A stretch of DNA of 64,000 nt from Neisseria musculi. Its GTDB lineage: Bacteria; Pseudomonadota; Gammaproteobacteria; Burkholderiales; Neisseriaceae. A program made the translations under genes and the position numbers. Location: assembly GCF_014297595.2 (NCBI RefSeq), contig NZ_CP060414.2, positions 2,542,001 through 2,606,000 of the forward strand, written 5' to 3'. Below, piece after piece: positions 18,770 to 27,742 of this stretch. Under the pieces are notes generated by a model, which worked only from the letters and a program-made list of their open reading frames with translations, did no database searches and was not told the origin of the DNA. The first letter of the stretch is position 1, and every line of letters starts with the position of its first letter.

Positions 18770-19507
18770 ATGATTAGTTTGAACAATGTTTCCAAGCGCT
18801 ATCAAAACCGCGATAAAACATGGTTTACCGCCGTAGAGCCGATTTCACTGCAAATTGAAGCGGGCGAAATTTTCGGACTGATGGGCTACTCGGGTGCGGG
18901 CAAATCCACGCTGTTGCGTCTAATTAATCTGCTCGAGCGTCCCGACACCGGTACGGTAACGGTGGGCGGCCAAGAGCTGACGGCGTTAAGTGCCGTCCAG
19001 CTGCGCCGGGTGCGGCAGAATATCGGTATGGTGTTTCAGCAGTTTAACCTGCTCTCCAACCGCACTGTGGCCGACAATGTGGCTTTTCCGCTGGAAATTG
19101 CCGGTTGGCCGTCTGAAAAAATTCAGGCGCGGGCGGCGCAATGTTTGGAAATTGTCGGGCTGGAAAACCGTGCCGGACACTATCCAGCCCAGCTTTCAGG
19201 CGGTCAAAAACAGCGTGTGGGCATTGCCCGCGCGCTCGCTCCCAACCCTCAGGTGATCCTGGCCGATGAGCCAACCTCCGCGCTCGACCCTGCGACTACC
19301 CGCAGTGTGTTGGAATGTTTGGAAGACATTAACAAACGCTTTAATGTAACCATTGTTATTGTTACGCACGAGATGAGTGTATTGCGCCGCCTGTGCGACC
19401 GCGCGGCTCTGCTGCATCAGGGCAGATTGGTGGAAACCGTGTGTGTCAATAACAACCAAATCCACGCCCAATCCGAAATCGGGCGCGAACTGGTGCAGGA
19501 GGATTAA
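18770..19507 (+). CDS. metN: Methionine ABC transporter ATPase MetN (no regulatory domain)
   Basis: 245 residues. Walker A GYSGAGKST at 39-47, Q-loop VFQQFNLL, signature LSGGQ, Walker B ILADEPTSALD, H-loop VTHE. Typical MetN is about 340 residues because of a C-terminal NIL/ACT domain that binds methionine and shuts the pump off; here the protein ends right after the ATPase fold, as in Neisseria meningitidis. Control of uptake would then rest on transcription or on MetQ. The start at ATG 18770 is preferred to TTG 18758. The stop is 1 base before the metI start. Confidence 0.94.
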   Translation: MISLNNVSKRYQNRDKTWFTAVEPISLQIEAGEIFGLMGYSGAGKSTLLRLINLLERPDTGTVTVGGQELTALSAVQLRRVRQNIGMVFQQFNLLSNRTVADNVAFPLEIAGWPSEKIQARAAQCLEIVGLENRAGHYPAQLSGGQKQRVGIARALAPNPQVILADEPTSALDPATTRSVLECLEDINKRFNVTIVIVTHEMSVLRRLCDRAALLHQGRLVETVCVNNNQIHAQSEIGRELVQED

Positions 19508-19508
19508 G

Positions 19509-20195
19509 ATGGGCGGCTTAACTTTTTCGCAAGCCTTGGAAACCATTGGCCGTATGCGCGGTGAAATCTTGCAGGCCTTATGGGAAACCTTCGTAATGGT
19601 GGGTTTGTCCACCACATTTGCCGCCGTATTCGGCACCTTTTTGGGTGTGCTGCTGTTTGTTACCGCCAACCGCCAACTGTATTACAACCGCCCCGTCAAT
19701 CTGGTGTTGGACAATCTGGTTAATCTGATGCGTGCGTTTCCGTTTGTGATTCTGATGATTGCGATGATTCCCGCCACCCGGGCCATTGTCGGCAGCACTA
19801 TCGGCCCGGTTGCCGCTTCGTTGGTGCTGAGTGTTTCCGGCCTGTTTTATTTTGCCCGCTTGGTTGAGCAGAATCTGCGCGAAGTGCCGCGCGGTGTGAT
19901 TGAAGCCGCCATCAGTATGGGCGCGGCACCAATGGAGGTTGTCCGCAAAGTGCTGCTCAACGAAGCCCGTGCAGGCATGGTGTCGAGCATTACCGTATTG
20001 GCCATCGGCCTGCTTTCATACAGCGCGGCGGCGGGCATGATCGGCGGTGGAGGCTTGGGCGATTTGGCCATCCGCTACGGCTACTACCGTTACCAAACCG
20101 AAGTCATCATTTTTATCGTAGCCATTTTGGTATTGCTGGTGGTGGTGATTCAGGGTTTGGGCAATCTGATTTCACGCAGTATCGACAAAAGATAA
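19509..20195 (+). CDS. metI: Methionine ABC transporter permease MetI
   Basis: 228 residues with five or so membrane spans. The coupling-helix EAA motif is EAAISMGAAPMEVVRKVLL. The ATG at 19509 almost touches the metN stop, so translation is probably coupled. It forms the inner-membrane channel with MetN. Confidence 0.95.
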   Translation: MGGLTFSQALETIGRMRGEILQALWETFVMVGLSTTFAAVFGTFLGVLLFVTANRQLYYNRPVNLVLDNLVNLMRAFPFVILMIAMIPATRAIVGSTIGPVAASLVLSVSGLFYFARLVEQNLREVPRGVIEAAISMGAAPMEVVRKVLLNEARAGMVSSITVLAIGLLSYSAAAGMIGGGGLGDLAIRYGYYRYQTEVIIFIVAILVLLVVVIQGLGNLISRSIDKR

Positions 20196-21030
20196 AATAA
20201 AATTTCGGTATCGGCCGTCTGAAAACGGTCAAACCAAATTTGACCAGCGGAGCCGGGCTTTGCGGTGCGGCAAAACGCATTGTTCAGGAAACAAGGGCGG
20301 GGTTCTAACCCGGAACGGAGTGCCGGGCGCAAGAAAGTAGAAAGTTGTTTCCCTTCAGGAAAATACAGGAAAAATGCACCTCCGCATCTTTAATAAAACA
20401 GCAAGATACACATACAGGACTGTATTTTGAAAACGGCAAACCGGCCGAAAGAGCAGCCTCCGGCTGAGCCGGCCGGCCAAACAGAATGGAAGATAGTGAT
20501 AAAACTGCAAGATCAGGCCGTCTGTGTTTTCCGTACCATGCGTTTGAGTTTTGCTTTCTGCCCGGCGGTATGCCGCACCCGTACAGGCAGCACAAGGCTT
20601 TTCCCTGCTTGCAGATGCCCCCGGCAGTTTGGGTTTGAGCACAGTCCGGCCTTTAGCCGCAGGCGGGAATAAACTGCATTCCTTATTGGGAATAAGCGGT
20701 AGATGCCGTATTTGAAAATTCAATCCGAGGCCGTCTGAAAAGATATTCAGACGGCCTCGGAAAGAAAAATATTTTACGATGCTTTAACATTCATAATAGT
20801 GTGCCTACGATATTGCCCTGCACATTTTTAAGTTTGAAAAGTGTTTTCCAAAACTCTTTAAATGCTTGAAGTTTCGCTGTTTACGGCAGTAGAATCCGAA
20901 TTTGTCCGAGAGATGCAGCCATTCAGAATCAGGCGAAAAGGGTGATGCCGGGCTGTATGCCCAATATCTTTTCGGGCCAATCTAGCACCGCCGGCAAGGT
21001 TGGCGGTATTTCAATTATCAGGAGACTTTG
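20196..21030. other. 835-bp gap between metI and metQ
   Basis: The importer genes are usually contiguous. This gap holds uptake sequences, a 15-bp-stem terminator at 20725-20760 and a small GC hairpin near 20990-21005 just before metQ. It has no recognisable gene. metQ thus probably has its own promoter. Confidence 0.6.
20725..20760 (+). terminator. Inverted uptake-sequence terminator downstream of metI
   Basis: CCGAGGCCGTCTGAA pairs over 15 bases with its inverse across a 6-base loop. Confidence 0.75.
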
Positions 21031-21939
21031 ATGACTGCAATCCCTTTATTCAAAACTTTTTCAGCTGCCGCATTGGCCTTGATATTGGCCGCCTGCGGCG
21101 GGCAGCAGGAAAGCGTGTCTGCACAGGTTTCGGCTTCGGAAGCTGCCGCACCAGAAAAACAGGAAATCGTGTTCGGCACTACAGTCGGCGATTTCGGCGA
21201 TATGGTAAAAGACCATATCCAGCCTGCATTGGAGCAGAAAGGCTATAAAGTCAAGCTGATCGAATTCACCGATTATGTACGCCCCAATCTCGCGCTGGCC
21301 GAAGGCGCTCTGGACATCAACATTTTCCAGCACAAACCATATTTGGACGACTTTAAAAAAGAACACAAACTTGATATTACCGAAATTTTCCAAGTGCCCA
21401 CCGCTCCGCTGGGCATCTACCCGGGCAAACTGAAATCTCTGGATGAAGTGAAAGACGGCAGCAGCGTTTCCGCGCCCAACGACCCTTCCAACTTCGCCCG
21501 CGCCCTCGTGATGCTCAACGAGTTAGGCTGGATCAAGCTGAAAGACGGCATTAATCCATTAACCGCGTCTAAAAACGACATCGCAGAAAACCTGAAAAAC
21601 ATCAACATTGTCGAACTGGAGGCCGCCCAACTGCCGCGCAGCCGCGCCGATGTGGACTTTGCCATCATTAACGGCAACTACGCGATGAGCAGCGGCATGA
21701 AGCTGACCGAAACCCTGTTTCAAGAGCCCAGCTTCGCCTATGTGAACTGGTCTGCCGTCAAAACCGCCGATCAAGACAGCCAATGGGTAAAAGACGTAAC
21801 CGATGCGTATAACTCTGATGAATTCAAAACCTACGCCAAACAGCGTTTCGCCGGCTATAAATACCCCGCATCATGGGGCGGACAAGCCGCTGCCGGCGCC
21901 AAAGCCGAAGCAACTTCCGCCGCATCGGCCGCCGAATAA
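21031..21939 (+). CDS. metQ: Methionine-binding lipoprotein MetQ (NlpA family)
   Basis: 302 residues. The signal peptide ends in lipobox LAAC with Cys22. The mature part is a NlpA/MetQ solute-binding domain (FGTTVGDFGDMVKD, FQHKPYLDDF, INGNYAMSSGM). It captures methionine and delivers it to MetNI; the neisserial orthologue (GNA1946) is a known surface-exposed antigen. GGAGA lies 5 bases before the ATG. The C-terminal tail is Ala-rich. A terminator follows. Confidence 0.95.
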   Translation: MTAIPLFKTFSAAALALILAACGGQQESVSAQVSASEAAAPEKQEIVFGTTVGDFGDMVKDHIQPALEQKGYKVKLIEFTDYVRPNLALAEGALDINIFQHKPYLDDFKKEHKLDITEIFQVPTAPLGIYPGKLKSLDEVKDGSSVSAPNDPSNFARALVMLNELGWIKLKDGINPLTASKNDIAENLKNINIVELEAAQLPRSRADVDFAIINGNYAMSSGMKLTETLFQEPSFAYVNWSAVKTADQDSQWVKDVTDAYNSDEFKTYAKQRFAGYKYPASWGGQAAAGAKAEATSAASAAE

Positions 21940-21959
21940 TCTGCTATTTGCTCTATCAA

Positions 21960-21990
21960 ACGCCTTCCCCGCAACGGAAAGGCGTTTTTT
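21960..21990 (+). terminator. metQ terminator
   Basis: ACGCCTT and AAGGCGT form the stem around a CCCGCAACGG loop, followed by TTTTTT. Confidence 0.85.
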
Positions 21991-22504
21991 ACGCGGTGGT
22001 TTTACTCAGATTAAAATGCAATTAAGAAGATGGTGTTTAGGTATTTCAGACGGCCTCAACGAGTTTTAGATGTAGAAAACACTAGAGTATAAGGAGTTTA
22101 AAATTAAAAAAACATCAATCACTACTCCATTTATCGGTTGCTGCCGATACCATTTCTTGGCAGTTCAAGCTGTACAGGTCGTTCAAGGCACCGCACCATC
22201 TGCCGAATAACGATCGTGGCTGTCCAAAAACAAAGCCGCGTCGTCTTACGTGTGCCCATAGGTTGCTTTCAGATTTTGGTAACGGTTGGTTCCCCAAACT
22301 CCTGTGGGGGGAGAGATACAAACCGATGGTGCTGAAAAACCGTAATCTTTATTGGGAGATAAGTGGAATATCGACCATAATGCTTTTCCTCTTAGGTGTT
22401 TGTTTATCCGATAAACACATGATGCTGTATCTTGCAAAAAGAGTCGGCCAATCCTAGCGCGTAGTTAAGGCAGATGCAAAAAAATTCTGTTTGTGTGAAC
22501 TATC
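21991..22504. other. 514-bp gene-free stretch
   Basis: One uptake sequence near 22045. Otherwise nothing recognisable on either strand; it precedes the mobile region. Confidence 0.5.
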
Positions 22505-22832
22505 CCCAAAAAAGTTGGACAGCTTAATCAATCGACTCCCAAAGCCTGAATCCTGTATGGCACAGAACTCAATCCTTTTCATTCCAATTAACCCCATTAT
22601 GATTGCAGTAACGGATAGATTCGCGCAAAGCCGCTTCCGGTTCGGCAGCGGAAGCGTATTTGCGCGTATGGAAACATTCCGACTTTAACATGCCGGAGAA
22701 GCTTTCCACGGCCGCATTGTCCAGACAGTTTTCCTTACGGGACATGCTCTGCACTAATCCTTTGTCTTTTAACTGCTTTTGATAAAAATCCATCTGATAC
22801 TGCCAACCTTGGTCAGAATGCAGTATCGGTTT
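22505..22832 (-). pseudogene. IS3-family transposase (OrfB) C-terminal remnant
   Basis: The minus strand carries PILHSDQGWQYQMDFYQKQL and later DNAAVESF with LKSECFH, the second Asp and the Glu of the DDE triad in IS3-type integrase cores. The N-terminal half is absent, and an uptake sequence marks the truncated end. The C-terminus after RYCNHNG is out of frame. No terminal repeats are visible. Confidence 0.85.
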
Positions 22833-22850
22833 TTCAGACGGCCTTATATA

Positions 22851-22885
22851 TTGCACCCCAACAAAAGGGGTGTATTTTTACATTC
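22851..22885. repeat. TGCACCCC hairpin element, copy 1
   Basis: TTGCACCCC and AGGGGTGTA, followed by TTTTTACATTC, match a second copy at 36901-36935 almost exactly. Both lie directly after an inverted uptake sequence. Confidence 0.65.
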
Positions 22886-23204
22886 TACTCCTTTACAAAT
22901 CGGAACAACCGACTTTTGAAAGGGGGCTCAAATGTCATCAGCCTGCCGTACCATCACGCCCGAACCCGAACGTTTTCCCAAATCCTGCACCGTCCGCGTA
23001 TTCCGTGAGTCGAACCATGATTGCTTTGCCTGCAAACCGTCAATTTTCCTATACGAAACCCTGTCCCGCCTAATAAAACCCTGTCCGGAGCCGACACATT
23101 CGGGCGTATGGCCGTTAAGAAACTGATTGACTGTTATGATGGCAAAAGCGGGGTTTTAATTATAATAATTTTATTAATTTATTGATTATTTAAGGATTCG
23201 TGAG
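22886..23204. other. Leader of the filamentous prophage rep gene
   Basis: A 64-codon frame (22932-23126) beginning MSSACRTITPEPERFPKSC could be a small phage gene; I cannot identify it. From 23150 the sequence is very AT-rich with a TATAAT near 23160 and AAGGATTCGTGAG before the rep ATG. Confidence 0.4.
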
Positions 23205-24656
23205 ATGAGAAATATTTATGTGCGTATTGGTAACTCCGACCGTCCGACTTTGTGCGAAGTTGCTACCTATGACAAAGGCAGGCTGGCGGTTCGGAAAACC
23301 GGAAAAGATGGAATTTATAGCGAACTTCCGACCAGAACGGCCAAAAGCCTGAAAGATGCTGTTAAGCAGGAGCAGCGTATTTATACGATGATGTTTCAGC
23401 TTAAAACACATAGGCCGTATAGGGGTTTTGAGATGGCGTGCAGAACGTACGGAACCAAACCCGACCCCGCCCGTTTCGGCGGCGGTTGGAATCTGCAGCT
23501 AATCGAAGCCGGAAAAATCATGCTCACAAAAAACGAACCTGCAAACCCATGCCCGCATGGTTTTGGGTTTGCCGGCCAAATCCATCACGATTTGGCTTTG
23601 CCGGCCTGCAAATTAGGCGGCCAATCTTGGATTGAAGCGGGGGGTGTGTCCATGAGTACCCGCTGCTGCCCCGAATGCCGCCAGTACCGCCAAACGTCCG
23701 CTTTTTCGGGCGTTTTGGGCTGCGTCTGTGATGTATGCGCCGTAGCGGCGCAAAGCGCGAAGCGCGGCGCGCTTTCTTGTCTTAATAGTAACAACTGCAT
23801 CGGGAATCATGCTGCAGGCATGAAAGGCAGTAAAAACAAGCAATTGCCAAAATTTCATGAAAGGTTTGAAAGCGAAGCGGCAAAAGAGAGCGCAAAACTG
23901 AATGTGTTTTCGACTTCGCACAAGAAATCTGCAACCGCGTTGGAATTAAACGTACACCAATTCATACAAACATTTGGCCTAAACCATGTCGGCTTTTTAA
24001 CTCTAACCTTTGCCGATGACGTGCAGGACGTAAAAGAAGCCGGCCGCCGCTTTCACAGTCTGCGCACAAACTTTCTGAGTAAACATTTCAAACACTGCAT
24101 CTGCGTGTATGGGCGCACCAAGAAAGGCCGTATTCACTTCCACCTAATCGTAAACACCCGTGAAGATATACGGCGAGGGCTGAACTTTGCCGCCGCCCGT
24201 GGCTACCAAAGTGCCAACCCCGCATTGCGCCGGCTTTGGAAGCGGATACGCGAAAACGTGGGCAGATACGGTTTCGGCCGCGCCGAACTGCTGCCGGTCA
24301 AAACCAACAGCAAGGGTTTGTCGCATTATGTCGCCAAGTACATTGCCAAGCATATTGACAGTCGTTTTCCCGAAGACAAGGGCTATAGGCTTATCCGCAC
24401 CACCATTGACAAAAAAAGCCTTTGGAAGATTGCCACATCAAACTTTTCGTTCCGCTCTGCCGGTTCGGCCCGATGGCGGCGCAAGCTGCAAAACCGGGGT
24501 GTGGCCGTTGGGCCGTATCTCAAAAGATATGCCGTTGAAGTCAGGGGATTGGTGATACCCGATATAACCGAAGAGAATTACAACATCGTTTTAAGTGAAA
24601 CCATCAGCCCCAAATGGGCATTTTTGAACCGCGGAATTATCGGAAAGCGGCCTTAA
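23205..24656 (+). CDS. HUH-type rolling-circle replication initiator of a filamentous prophage
   Basis: 483 residues. The C-terminal half has the three Rep motifs: GFLTLTF, the metal-binding HFH (His311 and His313, in GRIHFHLIV), and YVAKYIAK with Tyr375 and Tyr379 as nicking residue candidates. This is the architecture of inovirus and related replication proteins that nick the origin and start rolling-circle copying. The N-terminal ~230 residues contain Cys pairs (CPEC and CDVC) suggesting a zinc-binding part. It is followed by other filamentous phage genes, supporting the assignment. The reading frame is intact. Confidence 0.82.
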   Translation: MRNIYVRIGNSDRPTLCEVATYDKGRLAVRKTGKDGIYSELPTRTAKSLKDAVKQEQRIYTMMFQLKTHRPYRGFEMACRTYGTKPDPARFGGGWNLQLIEAGKIMLTKNEPANPCPHGFGFAGQIHHDLALPACKLGGQSWIEAGGVSMSTRCCPECRQYRQTSAFSGVLGCVCDVCAVAAQSAKRGALSCLNSNNCIGNHAAGMKGSKNKQLPKFHERFESEAAKESAKLNVFSTSHKKSATALELNVHQFIQTFGLNHVGFLTLTFADDVQDVKEAGRRFHSLRTNFLSKHFKHCICVYGRTKKGRIHFHLIVNTREDIRRGLNFAAARGYQSANPALRRLWKRIRENVGRYGFGRAELLPVKTNSKGLSHYVAKYIAKHIDSRFPEDKGYRLIRTTIDKKSLWKIATSNFSFRSAGSARWRRKLQNRGVAVGPYLKRYAVEVRGLVIPDITEENYNIVLSETISPKWAFLNRGIIGKRP

Positions 24657-24669
24657 GAAAGGAAAAGCC

Positions 24670-24857
24670 ATGAGCAACAAAACCCCAACCCCGCAGCCGC
24701 CCGTTCAAGGCATTTACATGACCGCCGCCTTTGACCACCGCATGATGGTGAGAGAGCGCAAAAACGATGACGGCAGTTACAGCAAAACCAACTCTTGACC
24801 GTGCGCGTATTCCCGTGTGCTTTTAAAGACCACGTTTACTACTCTGACGAAAGCTGA
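24670..24857 (+). pseudogene. Fragment of small phage (ssDNA-binding?) protein
   Basis: The ATG at 24670 with GAAAGGAAAAGCC upstream gives 42 residues (MSNKTPTPQPPVQGIYMTAA to KTNS) then TGA. A one-base shift continues as LTVRVFPCAFKDHVYYSDES to a second stop. Position (after rep, before coat) and size suggest the gene V-like DNA-binding protein of filamentous phages; sequence alone does not prove it. Confidence 0.45.
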
Positions 24858-24950
24858 ACAAAGATTCAGGGCCTGGGCGGTGTGCCTTGAATTGACCCTT
24901 TAAACACTGCCAACCTGTTTTTACTTACTAAACTTTGAAAGGAAAAAATC

Positions 24951-25175
24951 ATGAAAAACCTGAAAGACAAAATGTACAAAGGCTTGGCCGTTGCCACAAT
25001 GGCCGCCATGCCTGCCGTTGCATTGGCCGATGATGCCAATCTGCTGGAAACCATCAAAACCGAAATCAGCGGTTTGAAAGCAGGCGTTTTGGCGATTGGC
25101 GCGGTGGTAGTGGGCATCTCTATTGCCTTTGCGCTCGTGCGCATCGGCAAACGCGGTGCAGACTCTGTAGGCTAA
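24951..25175 (+). CDS. Filamentous phage major coat protein (gVIII-like)
   Basis: 74 residues. The signal peptide ends at ALA (24-26), leaving a 48-residue mature protein. Its acidic start (DDANLLE), single hydrophobic helix (AGVLAIGAVVVGISIAFALV) and basic tail (RIGKRGADSVG) are the classic plan of inovirus major coat proteins. GAAAGGAAAAA lies before the ATG. Confidence 0.85.
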   Translation: MKNLKDKMYKGLAVATMAAMPAVALADDANLLETIKTEISGLKAGVLAIGAVVVGISIAFALVRIGKRGADSVG

Positions 25176-25184
25176 GGTGCAGTC

Positions 25185-25714
25185 ATGGGTTATCAGGTAG
25201 GCCGAATCTGCCATCAAACGCATGAAGAAGCAACAAACGCCGTGATGACCCAAGTTGTGCCGACAAAATACGGCAATCAGGTAAAAGTGCCGTCAAAAAT
25301 TACTCAGACGGCCTGTGCCGCAATTATTGCGGGTGCAGTCGGCAGTGCAGCTTCAAAGGCCGTTGATATTTATTCTGAACAATTGGGAAGTTCGATTAAA
25401 CAAGGTAATGACTTGGGTGCCGCGCATCATGCCGTTATGACGGCAGGAGCCACATTGGATAATTTGCCGGGGGTGGTGCGATTTCTTCTGTTGCCAAGGG
25501 TATCGGGCGCGGTCTCGGTACGTTGCCGTCTGAAAACGGCAGCGGTTTGAGTTTATCCGATTTGGGTGTGGAATTGAGAAAATCTGCCTCAGCCGCCGCC
25601 CAATCAGCGGCAGAAACTGCGGGAATTGCGGGGTTTGGGGCAGCGCCCCATAAAGGCATAAAGCCCCCGACTTCGCAAGTACGGCCGATGTTCAAAACAT
25701 GTCCCAAAGATTGA
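25185..25714 (+). pseudogene. Frameshifted phage virion gene (possible TspB/minor-coat type)
   Basis: Starts 10 bases after the coat gene, MGYQVGRICHQTHEEATNAV, and runs in frame to LDNLPG near 25470. There a run of five G needs one more base to continue as GGAISSVAKGIGRGLGTLPS to a stop at 25714. As positioned it corresponds to the adsorption/minor coat region of neisserial filamentous phages; the relationship to TspB is tentative. The rest of the phage (Zot-like assembly ATPase) is missing. Confidence 0.5.
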
Positions 25715-25789
25715 AGCGGGGGCTTACCCCAATCATCAAGCTTGAACACTATCTAAGGCGCAAAGCCCGCATTGATAAGGTAAAACACC

Positions 25790-26740
25790 ATGTACTTGGG
25801 AATAGACGTGAGCAAAGTAACCATAGACTGCCGTCTGATTTCAGACGGCTTTTTTTACGAACACCGATTCGGAAACAGCCCCACAGGTTAAGCCGAGCTG
25901 AAAGCATGCTAAACGGCCATAACGCCAACCCAAGCCTGCACTGCTGCTGCGAAGCAACGGGAACCTGCTATAGACCGCCGGCCGAATATCTCAACAGCCA
26001 TTACAAAATGAGCGTGGACAACCCAAGAAAAATAAAAGGCTTCGCAAACGCCGTATTGCAAAGAAGCAAAACCGACAAACAAGACGCAAAACTCATCGCC
26101 CGCTACTGCAAGGCCATGAACCCCGAAACATGGCAGCCGCAGCCGTCCGAACAAAAACAGCTTCAGGAACTGACCCGCTATATAGCTCGCATCAAAAAAC
26201 AACGGGCGGCAGAACTGACCAAGTATCAAACAGCCCCCAATTACTTGAAACGGCACATAAAGGCAACGATAGACTACTTGAGCCGCTATTTGCAGACGCT
26301 TAAAAAAGACTTGCAGAGCTTTTACAAAGCCAATCCCGATTACGACAAAAACCGCCAACGCCTGAAAACCATCACAGGCATAGGCGAAAACACCGCCGCC
26401 GTTTTGCTCTCGACCATAACATCACGCTTTGATACCGCTGCCCAACTGGCCGCCTATTTCGGTTTGGGTCCAAAACGGCATCAGCCGGGAACAAGCGTAA
26501 ACGGCAAAGAACGGATTTCAAAGGTAGGCAAGTCCGACTTAAGGGCAGCCCTATACATGCCCGCATTGGCCGCCTACCGCATGAACGCCTTTCCCGCCTT
26601 TATCGGCCGTCTGAAAGCCGGGAAAAAACCGCCGAAACTCATCTATTGTTGCAATTATGCGAAAGCTGGTAACCATCGCTTTCTACATTTTGAAAAACCA
26701 AACGGAATACGACAAAACCCGTTACGGATTAACAGCATAA
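25790..26740 (+). pseudogene. Piv/IS110-type DEDD recombinase (PivNM-like), three lesions
   Basis: Starts MYLGIDVSKVTIDCRLISDG, with the DEDD-type first Asp in GIDVSK. An in-frame TAA falls near 25890, and a one-base shift at about 25903 moves the frame to LNGHNANPSLHCCCEATGTC. The body includes QRSKTDKQDAKLIARYC and the HhH-like TITGIGENTAAVLLSTI plus YFGLGPKRHQPGTSVNGK. Near 26640 one extra T shifts the end; corrected, it reads IVAIMRKLVTIAFYILKNQ to GLTA. PivNM genes accompany Nf-type filamentous prophages in Neisseria, so this marks the right side of the element. Confidence 0.85.
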
Positions 26741-26844
26741 ATTAACAATACCAAACAGAAAAATGCCCTACAAAAGCAGGGTACGGCTTGGTTGTTGCCG
26801 AAAGAATACATCAACGGCATTGACACTTGCACATACTATCTTGA

Positions 26845-27246
26845 TTGCTTAAATGCTTCTTTCAATATCTTACCGACCGAATCGACAGCGCCGGGTTGTG
26901 GGATTCAGCAACCGATGATTTCTCCGTTAAACCAGTCCGTCAGCGGCAACAGTTGCGCTTTTCCCCACCGGCATCGAATCCGGCAACCGATGATTGCCTT
27001 GTTGAACCAATCCATCAGCGGAGAAAGATACAACTTTTCTCCCGCATTATTGAGCTCCGTGGCAGCCCTTACCCGTTTCCCATTTGGCTTTTCCGCCTTG
27101 AAACGGCGTTGCAGGATAGCGGCGTAACGTTGCCGGCCTCTTTCGAACGGGCGATGGACGGCATTGACTCCACCGTGCTGCCGCCCCGGCCCGACACCAC
27201 CTTAAGACGGCCTGTGTCTGCTTGCGGTATCGGTTCGGGAAGTTAA
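26845..27246 (+). pseudogene. Unrecognised gene fragment
   Basis: A 133-codon frame whose second half looks protein-like (SPYPFPIWLFRLETALQDSG, then SFERAMDGIDSTVLPPRPD). It has no ribosome site and no recognised family. The first half covers the imperfect direct repeats. It may be the tail of a gene cut off by the prophage. Confidence 0.3.
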
Positions 27247-27690
27247 AATAGTGATTCCGGTATTCCCAAGCATGGCGGCAAGGTTATACGGTCATAACGA
27301 ATAATGCTCAAAAGAAAGTTGGTTCCCTGTTATTGCAGGGAAAATTATACCTGACAGTGTAGTTTATACGGACAATTTATGCAATTAAAATATGTTGGAT
27401 GTCGGCAGATTCAACCACCGGATAAATCACAGCAGTTTGTCAACCTACAAAAACATATTAACGGCATTGGAAATTTTTAGAATTAGTCAAAATGCTATTT
27501 GTGTAAGTTCAATGGCATTACTAAAGCCCATTTCAAGCTGTATTTGAATAATGTGAACGATGTTTAACAACATTAAAATAAAATCTCAATTATCTTTTTA
27601 AAAGAATTGATAAGAGAATTTGACCTGGTTATCTAAGACAGTCTCTAAAGATTTTGTAGTGTGGAGGCAAATTAGATGCTGAAAAATCCT

Positions 27691-27720
27691 AGGCCGTCTG
27701 AAAGTTTTTTCAGACGGCCT
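27691..27720 (-). terminator. Inverted uptake-sequence terminator of the second RTX gene
   Basis: AGGCCGTCTGAAA and its inverse with a T-rich loop, 23 bp past the stop on the minus strand. Confidence 0.75.
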
Positions 27721-27742
27721 GTTGGTTTAAGCTATTTCAAAC

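Larger units (their letters stand above)
26741..27742. other. 1-kb stretch with little coding sense
   Basis: Contains a possible gene fragment (26845-27246), an imperfect 38-bp direct repeat (26909-26951 and 26983-27025), then AT-rich DNA (27250-27690) with no feature, and a terminator at 27691-27720. Confidence 0.5.

Noticed and set aside
18600..18770. SAM or methionine riboswitch before metN
   Set aside because: No conserved SAM-I/II/SAH core could be recognised; only the hairpin pair is reported.
22115..22437. Possible small genes in the 22.1-22.4 kb gap
   Set aside because: No sensible domain or start signal; codon content not protein-like.
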